From positions 172,008,240 through 172,072,239 of the forward strand of contig NC_073625.1 in assembly GCF_029407905.1 (NCBI RefSeq): 64,000 nucleotides of DNA, written 5' to 3'. The position numbers and the translations under genes were made by a program. Positions 33,165 through 44,010 of the stretch are shown here, in pieces (the stretch's first letter is position 1; each line of letters starts with the position of its first letter). Source of the DNA: Bubalus kerabau. Lineage: Eukaryota; Chordata; Mammalia; Artiodactyla; Bovidae. The notes beneath the pieces are model-generated. The model saw nothing but the letters and a program-made list of their open reading frames with translations, searched no databases and was not told where the DNA came from.

Positions 33165-33400
33165 GCCTGGCCTAGTGGTTCAGGCTACAGACTCTGCAGG
33201 CAGAGTTCCTGGGTTAGAATTTCAGTTTTAATCTCATTTATTGACTGTGCAGCCTCGTGTTAGATACTCAGCCTCTCTGTGCCACAGTCCACACCTGCCC
33301 CACATGTATGATGAAGACGATACTAATAATGGTATCTACTGACAGCGCTGCTGGAAATCTAATGGGTTAAAAATTTTATAGAGAACTTAGAATGGTCAAC
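33165..33400 (+). mobile_element. MIR SINE
   Basis: TAGTGGTTCAGGCTACAGAC, CAGAGTTCCTGGGTTAGAAT, then GACTGTGCAGCCTCGTGTTA, ACTAATAATGGTATCTACTG: a nearly full-length MIR. Confidence 0.78.
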
Positions 33401-33540
33401 ACCGAGTTTCTGAAAAGTAATATGTGATGTCAATCATTTCAAACTCTCAGGAACAAAATGGTACACGTACCCTTTGAAACCGTAAGACTTATCCATTTCC
33501 CCTCTCCACCTAAGAACTGTCCCATTTTCTTGTCTTATAT

Positions 33541-33662
33541 ATGTTTATTTTTATTTACTTATTTGTCTGTGCTGGATCTTAGTTGTGGCATGTGGGATCT
33601 TAGTTCCTGGGTCCCACTGCGCTGGAAGCTCAGTCTTAACCACTGGACCACCAGAGAAGTCC
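33541..33662 (-). mobile_element. CHR-type SINE, short form
   Basis: T-rich start with TTTATTTACTTATTTG, TCTTAGTTGTGGCATGTGGG, end TTAACCACTGGACCACCAGA. The B-box region is partly deleted. Confidence 0.82.
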
Positions 33663-34319
33663 CAGAACTATTCTATTTTCAACGTGAAAAAGAAACAATG
33701 GAAATTTAAGTTAGACATTTAAAAAATGTTGACTGGAAAGCTATACAGTATTCAGTTGTAGAATGAGAGACTGTTCAGTTTGAGCTATTTTAGAGAAAAA
33801 TACCGAATTTGAATTAAACACAACTTAGCCTACTATCTGATCTTTGGGCCTGGAACCATTGAAATTTTGTGGAATCGGGTGAGCAGACAAGTTTGTGTGG
33901 GTGCTTTTGTATACACTGGGCAATAACATTTTTAAGACTCTGGTATTCGAAACTGCTAAATTGCTGAATCGAAAAAATAACTACTGTGCCATGAAACCAT
34001 AGTCATATCAATGTCATAAACCCTTCATGAGCAAGCAGATTTTCAGGACATGACTAGACTCAGTGTTTTTTGGCATGTTGATGATTACACATCGAGAAAT
34101 CCATGTCCCATCACCAGCCCCTTCTTCCCTCACTTAGGTCTGAACCTTTGTGCCCTCTCTACCCTCGTCTATCTTGTCCCTCATCAGCACAAATGCAAAC
34201 TCTGCATTAAAATAATCCTTCAAAATGCCACAGAGCACGCCAATCTCATAGACTCATATTCTCCCAAGCTGATTTCTTCAAAATGATTTTCTGTTTTTAA
34301 AGACATGACTGAAAGTTTT
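33663..34319. other. No recognised gene or repeat
   Basis: Nothing recognised. An ORF of 78 codons (34050-34286) resembles no protein. Confidence 0.45.
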
Positions 34320-34448
34320 TTGGCAACCCACTCCAGCGTTCTTGCCTGGAGAATCCCAGGGACGGGGGAGCCTGGTGGGCTGCCGTCTATGGGGTCCACA
34401 CAGAGTCGGACATGACTGAAGCAACTTAGCAGCAGCAGCAGCAGCACC
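34320..34448 (+). mobile_element. Bov-A2 second monomer
   Basis: GGCAACCCACTCCAGCGTTC ... GAAGCAACTTAGCAGCAGCA: the second half of a Bov-A2 with (CAG)n end. The first monomer and TSD are absent. Confidence 0.9.
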
Positions 34449-34467
34449 CTTGATTTGGGAAAGGTAT

Positions 34468-34960
34468 TAAAAAAAATTTTTTTTAATTGAAATAGAGCTG
34501 TTTTATGATGTTGTGCCAATGTCTGCTGTATAGCAAAGTGACTCAGTTATACACATATAGATGTTCTTTTCTTACATTCTTTTGCACTGGGGTTTATCAC
34601 AGGATATTGAATATAGCTCCCTGTGCTATATAGTAGGACCTTGCTTTTTATCCATTCTATATATAAAAGCTTACATCTGCTGACCCCGCCTCCCACTCTG
34701 CCCCTCCCCAGCCCCCTCCCCCTTGGCAGACACCAGTCTGTTCTCTGTCTGTGAGTCTATTTCTGTTTTGTAGATAGGCTCATTTGTGTCATATTTCAGA
34801 TACCAAGTATAAGTGATATCCTGTGATATTTGTCTTTCTTTTTCCAACTCACTTCACTTGGTATGATAATCTCTAGTGGCAGCTCTTTTGCTGCACATTA
34901 TATTATTTAGTTCTTTTTACAGCTGAGTAGTATTCCATTGTACAAATATAACCACTTTAT
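34468..34960 (-). mobile_element. L1 3' end (reversed)
   Basis: TTTTTTTTAATTGAAATAGA, GCAAAGTGACTCAGTTATAC, GAATATAGCTCCCTGTGCTA, TCTGTGAGTCTATTTCTGTT, GAGTAGTATTCCATTGTACA: L1 3' UTR into the end of ORF2. Confidence 0.9.
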
Positions 34961-35401
34961 ATTATGCAAATCTAGTAGGCTGAAGCGCCAAATGAAGCCT
35001 ATAAACTTCCTTTAAATTCATTATTGCTTGCAAAAGTGAGTGTATGTGTGTTGTGTGTGTTGTGGTTGGTTGCCTGCCTTCCCCCAGGTCCATCCTGACC
35101 CTTCTGTCTACAGCAGTTACAGCTCTGAGCCCTGGGGACGAACACCCAGGGCTGCATCAACCAGGCTTCGCTGCCAGCTGGCTCCTGGGTGGGTTTGGCC
35201 AAGAGAGACAACTTAAAAGAAGGCCACATCCCTCCCTGACTCCAACGTGCACTGGCATGACGCAACGCAGTCCATGATGCTCTGTGTCCCTGGGGCAGCA
35301 ACGGCTCTGCTGTTTGTCTCTGGGGGTCTCACCGTCCGTGCTTGTTCCCTTAGCCCCGTTCACACCCGTGTAGGCAGCATCTTCCTTTTGTCTGTTTATC
35401 A
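34961..35401. other. No recognised gene or repeat
   Basis: A relatively GC-rich patch (35080-35370). Competing ORFs of 62-100 codons on both strands resemble no known protein and lack clear splice context. Confidence 0.45.
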
Positions 35402-35441
35402 AAGTTTTAAATTTTTTATGTTAAGTTATATTTGATTTACA

Positions 35442-35655
35442 GAGGCTTTCCAGGTGGCACAGTGGTAAAGAATCTGCCTGCCAATTCAGGAGACAGGGGT
35501 TCAATTCCCGGGTTGGGAAGATCCCCTGGAGAAGAAAATGGTAACCCACTCCAGTATTCTTGCCTGGAGAATTCCACGGACAGAGGAGCTTGGCGGGTTA
35601 CAGTCCATGGGGTCACAAAGAGTCAGACGTGACTGAGTGACTGCGCGGGTGATAG
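35442..35655 (+). mobile_element. Bov-tA SINE nested in L1, 10-bp TSD
   Basis: Head GGCTTTCCAGGTGGCACAGT, B box GGGTTCAATTCCCGGG, body, end AGACGTGACTGAGTGACTGC. TTGATTTACA lies at 35432-35441 and 35656-35665. Confidence 0.95.
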
Positions 35656-35698
35656 TTGATTTACAATGTTGTGTTTTCAGTGTACACCAAAGTGACTC

Positions 35699-35701
<3 letters not shown>

Positions 35702-35735
<34 letters not shown>
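35702..35735. repeat. (TA)n microsatellite in L1
   Basis: About 17 TA units replace the ATACATATATAT part of the L1 3' UTR, followed by T9. Confidence 0.95.
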
Positions 35736-35740
<5 letters not shown>

Positions 35741-36361
35741 TTTTTTCTTTTTCAGATTCTTTTCCCATTTAGGTTGTTACAGTATATTGAGTAGAGTTCC
35801 CTCTGGTAAGTCCTTGTTGGTTATCTGTTTTGAAAATAGTAGTGTGTGTACAATAATCCTAACTTCCTAATTTATTCCCCTCTTTCCCTTCTGGTAACTT
35901 TAAGTTTGTTTTCTAAGACTGTGAGTCTGTTCCTGTTTTATAAATATGTTCATTTGTATTATTTTTTAGTTTCCACAAACAAGTGATATTATATATTTGT
36001 CTTTCTCTAACTTATTTCACTTAGTATGATAATCTCTAGGCCCATCCATGTTGCTGCAAATGGCATCATTTCATTCCTTTTCATTATAAGCAGCCTCTTC
36101 TTTGCAGTCTCTTGAACTACATGAATGGAATTCTGTTTATTGCTGGGATCCTGATAGATACACAGTCTTACTAAAAATATAATATTTTTATGAAAATTAT
36201 AATTTTTAATGTGATTATTAAACAAAAATAGTATTTTTGCATATACATATGGCCTCAAAGGTGAGAAAAAACCAATTATTGTTTCTATTAAGCTCTACCA
36301 CCCTGGTGAGCAAGAGACCCGCCTACAGGGAGTTATACTTATTTACAGATGTCTTAACTTT

Positions 36362-36542
36362 CACTAGAGTCGGACACGACTGAGAGACACTCTCACTTTT
36401 CACTTTCATGCATTGGAGAAGGAAATGGCAACCCACTCCAGTGTTCTTGCCTGGAGAATCCCAGGTATGGGGGAGCCTGGTGGGCTGTCGTCTATGAGGT
36501 CGCACAGAGTCGGACACAACTGAAGCGACTTAGCAGTAGCAG
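36362..36542 (+). mobile_element. Bov-A2 SINE, 5'-truncated, 7-bp TSD
   Basis: End of the first monomer, linker, and complete second monomer. TAACTTT at 36355-36361 and 36543-36549 flanks it. Confidence 0.92.
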
Positions 36543-36972
36543 TAACTTTTAAAAACTCAAGTAACATTCCTGACTCCTAAATGAGTTAAAGCTACCTCAT
36601 AAATAGCATATACTTACAACTCAGAGACAGTTTTTTAGCAAAAATTAAAAATGTTTCAAAATGTATAAATTAATGTTCTCCAAAAATAAATAAATAAAAA
36701 GCTCAGGTTGAAACTTTTAACTTAAAATCACACAAAAGTTATCAACTTTAGGAAACAACCTGTGTCCCTCCCTCACCTTGCTTTCTCTCTCTACCTGCAG
36801 TTCTCCAGATCTCTTTATGGCTGGCTTCTACTTATCATTTAGATCTCAACTTGATAGTGACCCACCTTCTGCCTCAGTAGCTCAGTTGGTAAAGAATCCA
36901 CCTGCAATGCAGGAGAACTGGGTTTGATCCCTGGGTCAGGAAGAGTGGAGTGTAACCCACTCCAGTATTCTT

Positions 36973-37952
36973 TTTTTTTTTTTAATTAATTAATTTTCAG
37001 TTCAGTTCAGTCACTCAGTTGTGTTCCAATTCCTTGTGACCCCATGAACCGCAGCACGCCAGGCCTCCCTGTCCATCACCAACTCCCAGAGTTTACCCAA
37101 ACTCATGTCTATTGAGTCGGTGATGCCATCTAACCATCTCATCCTCTGTCGTCCCCTTCTCCTCCTGCCTTCAATCTTTCCCAACATCAGGGTCTTATCA
37201 AATGAGTCAATTAATTTTAATTGGAGGCTAATTACTTTATAATATTGTGGTGGCTTTTGCCATACATTGATATGAGTCAGCCGTGGGTGTACATGTGTCC
37301 TCCCGTCCCAAACCCCCCTCCCACCTCCCTCCTTATCCCTTCCCTCTGGGTTGTCCCAGTGCACCAGCTTTGAATGCCCTGTTTCGTGCATCGAACTTGG
37401 ACTGGTGATCTATTTCACATATGGTAATATATATGTTTCAATGCTATTCTCTCAAATCATCCCACCCTTGCCTTCTCCCACAGAGTCCAAAAGTCTGTTC
37501 TTTATATCTGTGTCTCTTTTGCTGTCTCGCATATAGGGTCGTCATTATCATCTTTCTAAATTCCATATATATATGCATTAATATACTGTATTGGTGTTTT
37601 TCTTTCTGACTTACTTTGCTCTGTATAATAGGCTGCAGTTTCATCCACTTCATTAGAACTGACTCAAATGTGTTATTGTTAATAGCTGAGTAATACTCCA
37701 TTGTGTATATGTACCACAGCTTTCTTATCCATTCATCTGCCATTGGACATCTAGGTTGCTTCCATGTCCTAGCTACTGTAACCAGTGCTGCGATGAACAC
37801 TGGGGTACACGTGTCTCTTTCCCTTCTGGTTTCCTTGGTGTGTATGCCCAGCAGTGGGATTGCTGGGTCTTATGGCAGTTCTATTTCCAGGTTTTTAAGG
37901 AATCTCCACACTGTTCTCCATAGTGGTTGTGCTAGTTTGCATTCCCACCAAC
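36973..37952 (-). mobile_element. L1 inserted in Bov-tA, 18-bp TSD
   Basis: Reversed poly(A), 3' UTR and end of ORF2 of a ruminant L1, truncated at TTTGCATTCCCACCAAC. The target ACCCACTCCAGTATTCTT (36955-36972) is repeated at 37953-37970 with one mismatch (T to A). A BovB is nested near its 3' end. Confidence 0.95.
36998..37208 (-). mobile_element. BovB inserted in the nested L1, 10-bp TSD
   Basis: CAGTTCAGTTCAGTCACTCA ... AACATCAGGGTCTTATCAAA is a reversed BovB 3' end. AATTAATTTT lies at 36988-36997 and 37209-37218. This is the third and youngest tier of the nest. Confidence 0.95.
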
Positions 37953-38084
37953 ACCCACTCCAGAATTCTTGCCTGGAGAATTCCATGGACAGAGGAGCCT
38001 GGCAGGCTACAGTCCACGGGGTTGCAAGAGTCAGACATGACTTAAGGGACTAAACCACCACCACCACCACCACATGCCACCTCA

Positions 38085-38300
38085 GCATTCTAATTTAATC
38101 CTGTACATCGTTCACTGTTTGGTTTGGGGAGAAGCAAGTAATTTTTTTGTTATTTATTTGTTTGTTTGTGTACCTTCTCCCCACTAGAACATGAGCTCCC
38201 CAACAGCTGAGACCTTGTCTATTTTATTCACTAATATATCCTCAGCATTTGTCCTATAGCAGATGCTCAAAAACAAAAGTGTTAAATGAATTAATGAATG
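38085..38300 (+). mobile_element. L2-family LINE 3' end
   Basis: CCTTCTCCCCACTAGAACAT, GAGCTCCCCAACAGCTGAGA, CAGCATTTGTCCTATAGCAG, ATGCTCAAAAACAAAAGTGT, GAATTAATGAATGAAT match the 3' end of L2. Confidence 0.75.
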
Positions 38301-39025
38301 AATTGGCATTTTATAAAAGATAAGTGAAAGAAAATACTTTCCTGCTCTCAAGGAAGTCATAAATGGGACAAAGAAACACATCTGGAGATTTATAGCAGAA
38401 GAGCATGCTGCAATAACAGAATACACAGAGCCCCACTGCCGACTACAGCGGCAATCAGCCCACTGAACAAACTACAAAAGTGTGATAAAATGAGAAAAAA
38501 AAACCTGTTTGAAGACATTGGAAACTCTTAAGCCAGGATTTGCAGGAACCCAGAGAGAGGAGAAACTCACTGAGATGGGTCCAACATTCCATACCACTTT
38601 TTTCCTTAGGGTATTTTCTGGTACATATACATTGTGTGTAAGGGCTAAGAAGCCAAGCAGAAAACAACTGCTGAGAGACAAAAAGCTGAGCAGCGCTTTT
38701 ATCATCTCACAGAAATGGGAAGACAAAAATTGGAATTCAGAGCCAGCAAGACAGCCAGGACTTGAGGGGCCAAGATTCAGGAGAGAAGGGAAGCCAAAAG
38801 GTGAACCCAATAAGCTGAGCCGCATTTCCCCGGAGACATTTCCAATGCACACAAAGCATCTAAGGAGTGGCAGGTAGTGGTTTCTAAGACTATAAGAAGC
38901 TGGACAGAGCTCTCAGTGGCCCCACAGTGCTGGAAGATTTTTTAAATTCTCTCTGGAGGAAGAAAGTATTATTTAGCAGGAACAATATTTCCTTTCACTT
39001 ATCTTTTATAAAATGCCAATTCATT
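38297..39025. repeat. 34-bp perfect inverted repeat, 661-bp spacer
   Basis: 38297-38330 is the exact reverse complement of 38992-39025 over 34 bases (core GGCATTTTATAAAAGATAAG and its complement). Weaker inverse similarity continues inward (TACTTTCCTGCT against TATTGTTCCTGCT). The left copy starts in the last bases of an L2 tail. The spacer holds no repeat I can name and no transposase, only competing ORFs of up to 126 codons. Origin unknown. Confidence 0.9.
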
Positions 39026-39094
39026 TATAATCTCTGCATTGTTTATGCACATATCTAGCATTCAATAAAATGTAACCAGACATCCAAGAGAGAT

Positions 39095-40170
39095 AACCAA
39101 GAGGCAGAAAAGACAACAGAAACAGACACCCTCCTCCCAACAATCCAAGGAGTTATTTGAATACTTTAAAAACTCCTGTGATTTATAGGTTAATAAAAAT
39201 AGATGGCAAGATTGAGAAATTCACCAGAGAATTCAGTTCAGTTCAGTTGAGTTCAGTCACTCAGTCGTGTCCAACTCTTTGGGACCCCATGAACCGCAGC
39301 ATTCCAGGCCTCCCTGTCCATCACCAACTCCCGGAGTTTACTCAAACTAATGTCCATCAAGTCAGTGATGCCATTCAACCATCTCATCCTCTGTCATCCC
39401 CTTCTCCTCCTGCTCTCAATCTTTCCCAGCATCAGGGTCTTTTCCAATGAGTCAACTCTTCGCATGAGGTGGCCAAAGTATTGGAGTTGCAGCTTTAGCA
39501 TCAGTCCTTCCAATGAACACCCAGGACTGATCTGCTTTAGGAAGGACTGGTTGGATCTCCTTGCAGTCCAAGGGACTCTCAAGAATCTTCTCCAACACCA
39601 CAGTTCAAAAGCATCAATTCTTCAGTGCTCAGCTTTCTTCACAGTCCAACTCTCACATCCATACATGACCACTGGAAAAAAACATAGCCTTGACTAGACA
39701 GACCTTTGTTGGCAAAGTAATGTCTCTGCTTTTTAATTAGAACCTACAAAAAATTATCAAATGGAAGTTCTGAAACTGATATCAGAAATCGAGAACTCAA
39801 TAAATAGATTTAGTAGATTAGACACAGCTGGAAAAGGGACTAATAATTTGGAAGATAGGACAATGGAAATTATCCAGAATGAAGTACAGAGGGAAAAAAA
39901 AAAGATGCAAAATATTGAAAGAGATATAGGGGACCCAGTAGAAAAAAATCTAATATAAGGAATTAGAGTTTCAGTGAGAAGAAGGCAGAGCAATATTTGA
40001 ACAAAAAATAAACAAGAATTTTCTAAAGCTGACAAAATACATCAAGCCACAGATTCAAGTAGCCCCTCAAACTCCAAGCAGGATAAATATAAGAAAAATA
40101 CACTGCGAAAAACCAAATGCAAAGAGGAAAAACTTGGAGGAATATGCAAAATATTATGTTATATTATATT
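39095..40170 (+). mobile_element. Old L1 ORF1 remnant, split by BovB
   Basis: After the BovB: TAGATTAGACACAGCTGGAA, ATTATCCAGAATGAAGTACA, GGGAAAAAAAAAAGATGC, GCCACAGATTCAAGTAGCCC, CCAAGCAGGATAAATATAAG match L1 ORF1 (coiled-coil to RNA-binding part). A 65-codon piece (39761-39958) still reads as ORF1-like. The segment before the BovB is less certain. Confidence 0.72.
39227..39738 (-). mobile_element. BovB LINE 3' part
   Basis: Reversed BovB from the (TTCAG)n tail to GTCTCTGCTTTTTAAT. A minus-strand frame for the RT C-terminal part is open for only about 60 codons. It lies within the old L1; no clear TSD. Confidence 0.94.
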
Positions 40171-40204
40171 ATATAAAAGGAAAAAAATGATTTTGCTTCA
40201 GAGG

Positions 40205-41180
40205 ATCAGATATTCACAAAGGAGGTAACAATTGATTTATTAATTAATCCAACAAAAGAATTCATTGAGTCGTTAGCATATATCTATCGCTAAGTTGAAT
40301 CTTGAAAAAACTGAAAAATAAAAATGACAGAGTCCTTTGTCTCTTGGAGATCAGGTCTGGCATACAAAAGAGACAGAAATGGCAAACAAAATCTCTAGAA
40401 AGCCTTCCAAAAAGGGTTGTTTTTAAAACAGAAGACAAATGTTTGGGGCAGGCAGGAGCGATGGGCTAGGGGAAGATACAGGACATTTGCATGTTGCTTT
40501 CATGGAGACTCTAAAGGTGAAAACAACTGAAGCAAGGCACAGTGAGTGTCTCTTTGAGCAAAGTGGGTTGTCTTTGGGCATTCAGTGTGGGGAGGTGGTG
40601 GGGAGTTGCAGAAAACGAGGCTGGAAAGTTTTGTTGGAAACAGATTCAATAGGAAGTGGGAGGACCACCACAAGTTTTCAGCAGGAGAAAGGCATCATCT
40701 GAGTCATTCTTTAGGAATGACTTAGGAACGTTATGAGGGTGATTTTGAGAGGAAATCAATGATAGCCTATGGGACCAGTTAGGACAATTCTTTGTTGTCA
40801 TGACCCAGGCAAGCAAGAACTATGGTGGTGGAAGTAGAAATGGAAACCTAAGAACATCTTCTGTAGACATTTCAAAGTCAGAATCAACAAGACTCAGCCA
40901 CCATGGATAGGAGGAGACAGAAAAATAAGACAAAGTTGATTCAGGCATGTGGAGGACGTCACGCAAGGGTTGCTTGGGGATAATACCCTGAAGTCGCTGT
41001 TAGCATGTTGAGTTAGAAATTTCAACAAGACTTTTCTGAAATATTTATTAGGAAGGTAAAAAGTTCAGTCCAGAGATCAGAAGCAAGATCAGGAGCTGAC
41101 ACCAAGCTCTGAGAGACCAGAAGGGGAAGATGGCATAGCAAGAGCTGTGTAAAGACCAGTAACTCCAAACCAAACACTGA
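40205..41180 (-). mobile_element. L2-family LINE, decayed
   Basis: Reversed L2: 3' end GAATTCATTGAGTCGTTAGC, GAGTCCTTTGTCTCTTGGAG; then GCATCATCTGAGTCATTCTT, GACCAGTTAGGACAATTCTT and ACCCAGGCAAGCAAGAACTA. No open frame. Confidence 0.6.
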
Positions 41181-42764
41181 AGTACAGATGATCCTAACAA
41201 TATATTCTTGGGTTTCTCATTCTGAGATATGTGAAACTATGTTAAATGAAAGAAAATCATTAATATGCTCATTACATAGGAAAACACTTTGAGAAACAAA
41301 TCTATTACCCTTCCAATTTTGTTTTCCACAGCCTTTTGCTACGCCGCATCCCAGTTTTTTCTGCTTACACAGCAGAAGCACTAATGATGTGACCTGTACT
41401 TAAAAGTGCTTTCCAAGTCGGCTGGTTGAAAGCTTCGGTATGAATAATGCCAGAGGCACCAGGGATTTAAAGACTACATTTCTGCCACCTTTTTAAAATA
41501 ATGCACATCAAATTAAGAAAAACACCACTTAAAACCAAGATGAAGTTTTCATAATTTTAACCAACTACTTTGATTTAAATATATACACACATATACCTAC
41601 GCTGTTTACAGTCACTGGGGATATTTTTTTCTCTGCTCTCAGTCATTTGGTTTCTCTCATTTCAGATTTGATTTGTGGGTAAGAATATAACTTTATTAGT
41701 GAGATTAGAAAGATTTTTGCAGCCTCCACATTATTGCAGAAGACTGAAGTTCAGGTCAAGAATAACAGACTTCCTTTGCTGTAGAAATTCTCTCACAGGG
41801 TTACACCGGATGCAATTTGAACTTTTGCGTTTTTCAGCTACTTGTGGTTTATTTCTTGAAAAGTCTGTTGATCTGCTTTAAGTCCCCTGAGGACTACAGA
41901 GAAGCAAACTCAGTTAATACTCACACACTTGGTCTTTGGAGATGATTCCCCCAAATTACTTGCCTACACCCCTAAAACCCAGCACTCTCTGGTAACTGCC
42001 CCATAGCTAGTCTAATTAGAGAGTAAAAACAATTAGTAGTTACCGACATGCTCGACATTGCTTCATGTGACAGGAAGTGAGGGAGCAGTGGAAGAAATGA
42101 GCCTTGAAGCAAATGAAAGACAGACGTTATTAAAGAAACAAACTGAAAATAGCTATAATCAAGGGCTGGAGAAGCAGCAAGTATTAAATGCTGTAAGATC
42201 TTCTGTAAAGGAGTAATGTGTGTGGGCTGCAAAAACCTGAAGGCTTCATGGAGAAGAGCGAATTTAACCCTGGAAATATTCGTGTCTCTCGCATACTCTT
42301 TGGTCTGGGTATAATATGTGTGCTGCATCTTTGCCAACCAGCCAGGGGAGAATGAAGTATCACAGACCTGGTGTTTAGAGCAGGCTGAAAATGCAAACCC
42401 TCTGCCTTACATATTAAAGTAAATGGTTGAAACTCTTTCTTTCCTCATTCCCAAGCCCGCATGTGTGCAGCCCACCCCACTTCACACACACACACACACA
42501 CACACCCCAACATGAGTGCCTGAGAGGGCATAAAGAGGTGAAGCCACGAGAAAGGGGTAAAGTTCCTTGTAGGCTGGATATCTGCAGCCTTTTACATTAA
42601 CAGGGAAGTTGCAGTCTGATTCCAGACAATCTCAGACAAGATGGTGGCATAATGGAGCTGTCCAAAACCTCGTTCTATACCTCCTCCAACAGCTCTCCTC
42701 TCATTCTCTTTTAGCTTCTCTCTGGAATTTTTCCCCTGCAGATTCAGATCTCATGAGTTGTCAT
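41181..42764. other. Long stretch without recognised repeats
   Basis: About 1.6 kb with little beyond a (CA)n. ORFs of 68-121 codons at 41675-42396 resemble no protein. By look (balanced composition, no old-repeat wording) 41280-41900 is a candidate conserved non-coding region. Confidence 0.4.
42483..42505. repeat. (CA)n microsatellite
   Basis: About eleven CA units. Confidence 0.93.
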
Positions 42765-43770
42765 TCACCAAATATTTACTAAGCACCTATAAAGTCTTCC
42801 ACATGAAGTGGATGGAATGTGTGTACCCCATGAAGGATGAACGGACCGCCAAGAAGTATACAATCTGTAAGGGAAGCAGACAAAAAATTCTAAGGCTGGC
42901 AGGGAGTACTGGGTAATAGAATTGTGTGCAGAACCAGCTATAGGGTGATGTAGACATGGGGACTACAAGTACAGGAATTTTGCGAAGCCTTGAGGTACTC
43001 AGATCTGCAGGGAAGGGAGGAGGGGAGTGCTCATCAGCCAGTTAACACAGAATCTGCGAGAGAACCACTTTGAGAACTGCCTTGTGGTCAGCAGCGGGAG
43101 GGCACCCAGATGACACTCAGGGGAGAGGAGATCTCATTAGACTGCATATGAGAGAGAAAGGTAAACCTTAGAACTGTTAAACAAACAAACAAACAAAAAA
43201 AAGTGGGGATGGTGGGGCAAGAGGAAAGGGAGCCACTGATGATACACTTGGAAAAAATTCAGTGTTTGTCCAATAAAATTTTCGAGAGCTTCCATTCTGC
43301 TGAAACTTTACCTCTCTTCCTCTAACTCCTGATGTGTGATGTTGTCAAAGTAGGGACTGGTTTCTATCTGAACAATCCCTAACGGAGAGAGGAATGAATT
43401 GGGAGGCTCAAGGAAGACTTTATGTAGGAGGCAGCATCCCAACCCAGCCCAATGGGTCGACTTTTAAAAGATAGTGATGGAAAAAAAAAAAAAGATAGTG
43501 ATGGGAGGACAGCCAGAGAGGAATCCATGGCAAAGGTGAGTAGCACATTCAAGAAGATGTATGGACTCCAGAAGAGCTATAATATCCACATGAAGGGTAG
43601 GATGGGAAAATTTAGGAGTCCAGTCTGGAAGACTAGCCTGGCACTAGTTCCTGGAGCCTCTGTGTACCAGCCTAGACTGTTCACATGGGCACTGGGGAGT
43701 CACTGAAGGTATCTGAGCAGGAATGGGGACTTGATGCCACCAAAAATTCCCCAAAGCTACTGATAAATAC
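42765..43770 (-). mobile_element. L2-family LINE, decayed
   Basis: Reversed 3' end TCACCAAATATTTACTAAGC, then GAAGACTTTATGTAGGAGGC and CACTGGGGAGTCACTGAAGG with TATCTGAGCAGG. Near 43466-43504 AAAAGATAGTGATGG is present twice with nine A between, a local duplication. Confidence 0.6.
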
Positions 43771-43809
43771 TGCCTCAGGTCCTGCCCTCCTAGAAATATT
43801 TACATTTCA

Positions 43810-44010
43810 ATTTAAAACTTCCTGGATCTCCTGTATAGCACAGAGAGCTCTCTTTAATAGTCTATAATAACCTAAATAAGAAAAGAATTTTAAAAAGAAT
43901 AGGTACACGTACATGTGAAACCGAATCACTTTGCTACATACCTGAAATTAAAACAACATTGTTAACCAGCTAAACTCCATATAAAATAAAATTTTAAAAA
44001 TTTTAAATAA
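43810..44010 (+). mobile_element. L1 3' UTR fragment
   Basis: CCTGTATAGCACAGAGAGCT, TAATAGTCTATAATAACCTA, GAATCACTTTGCTACATACC, AACAACATTGTTAACCAGCT then an A-rich end. Confidence 0.8.

Larger units (their letters stand above)
35402..36130 (-). mobile_element. L1 3' end (reversed), split by Bov-tA
   Basis: TTATATTTGATTTACA, then after the SINE CAATGTTGTGTTTTCAGTGT, TATTGAGTAGAGTTCCCTCT, GTATGATAATCTCTAGGCCC, GTTGCTGCAAATGGCATCAT. It is 5'-truncated after the CTGAGTAATA area and carries a (TA)n expansion. Confidence 0.88.
36866..38073 (+). mobile_element. Bov-tA SINE split by an L1
   Basis: The tRNA head and start of the body lie at about 36866-36972 (CTCAGTAGCTCAGTTGGTAA; GGTTTGATCCCTGGGTC). 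The rest is at 37953-38073 (CTTGCCTGGAGAATTCCATG ... AGACATGACTTAAGGGACTA) with a (CCA)n end. An L1 of 980 bp sits between the halves. Confidence 0.92.

Noticed and set aside
35442..35530. tRNA genes suggested by A- and B-box-like text
   Set aside because: These are tRNA-derived heads of Bov-tA and CHR SINEs; no complete cloverleaf with an anticodon arm and acceptor stem can be drawn.
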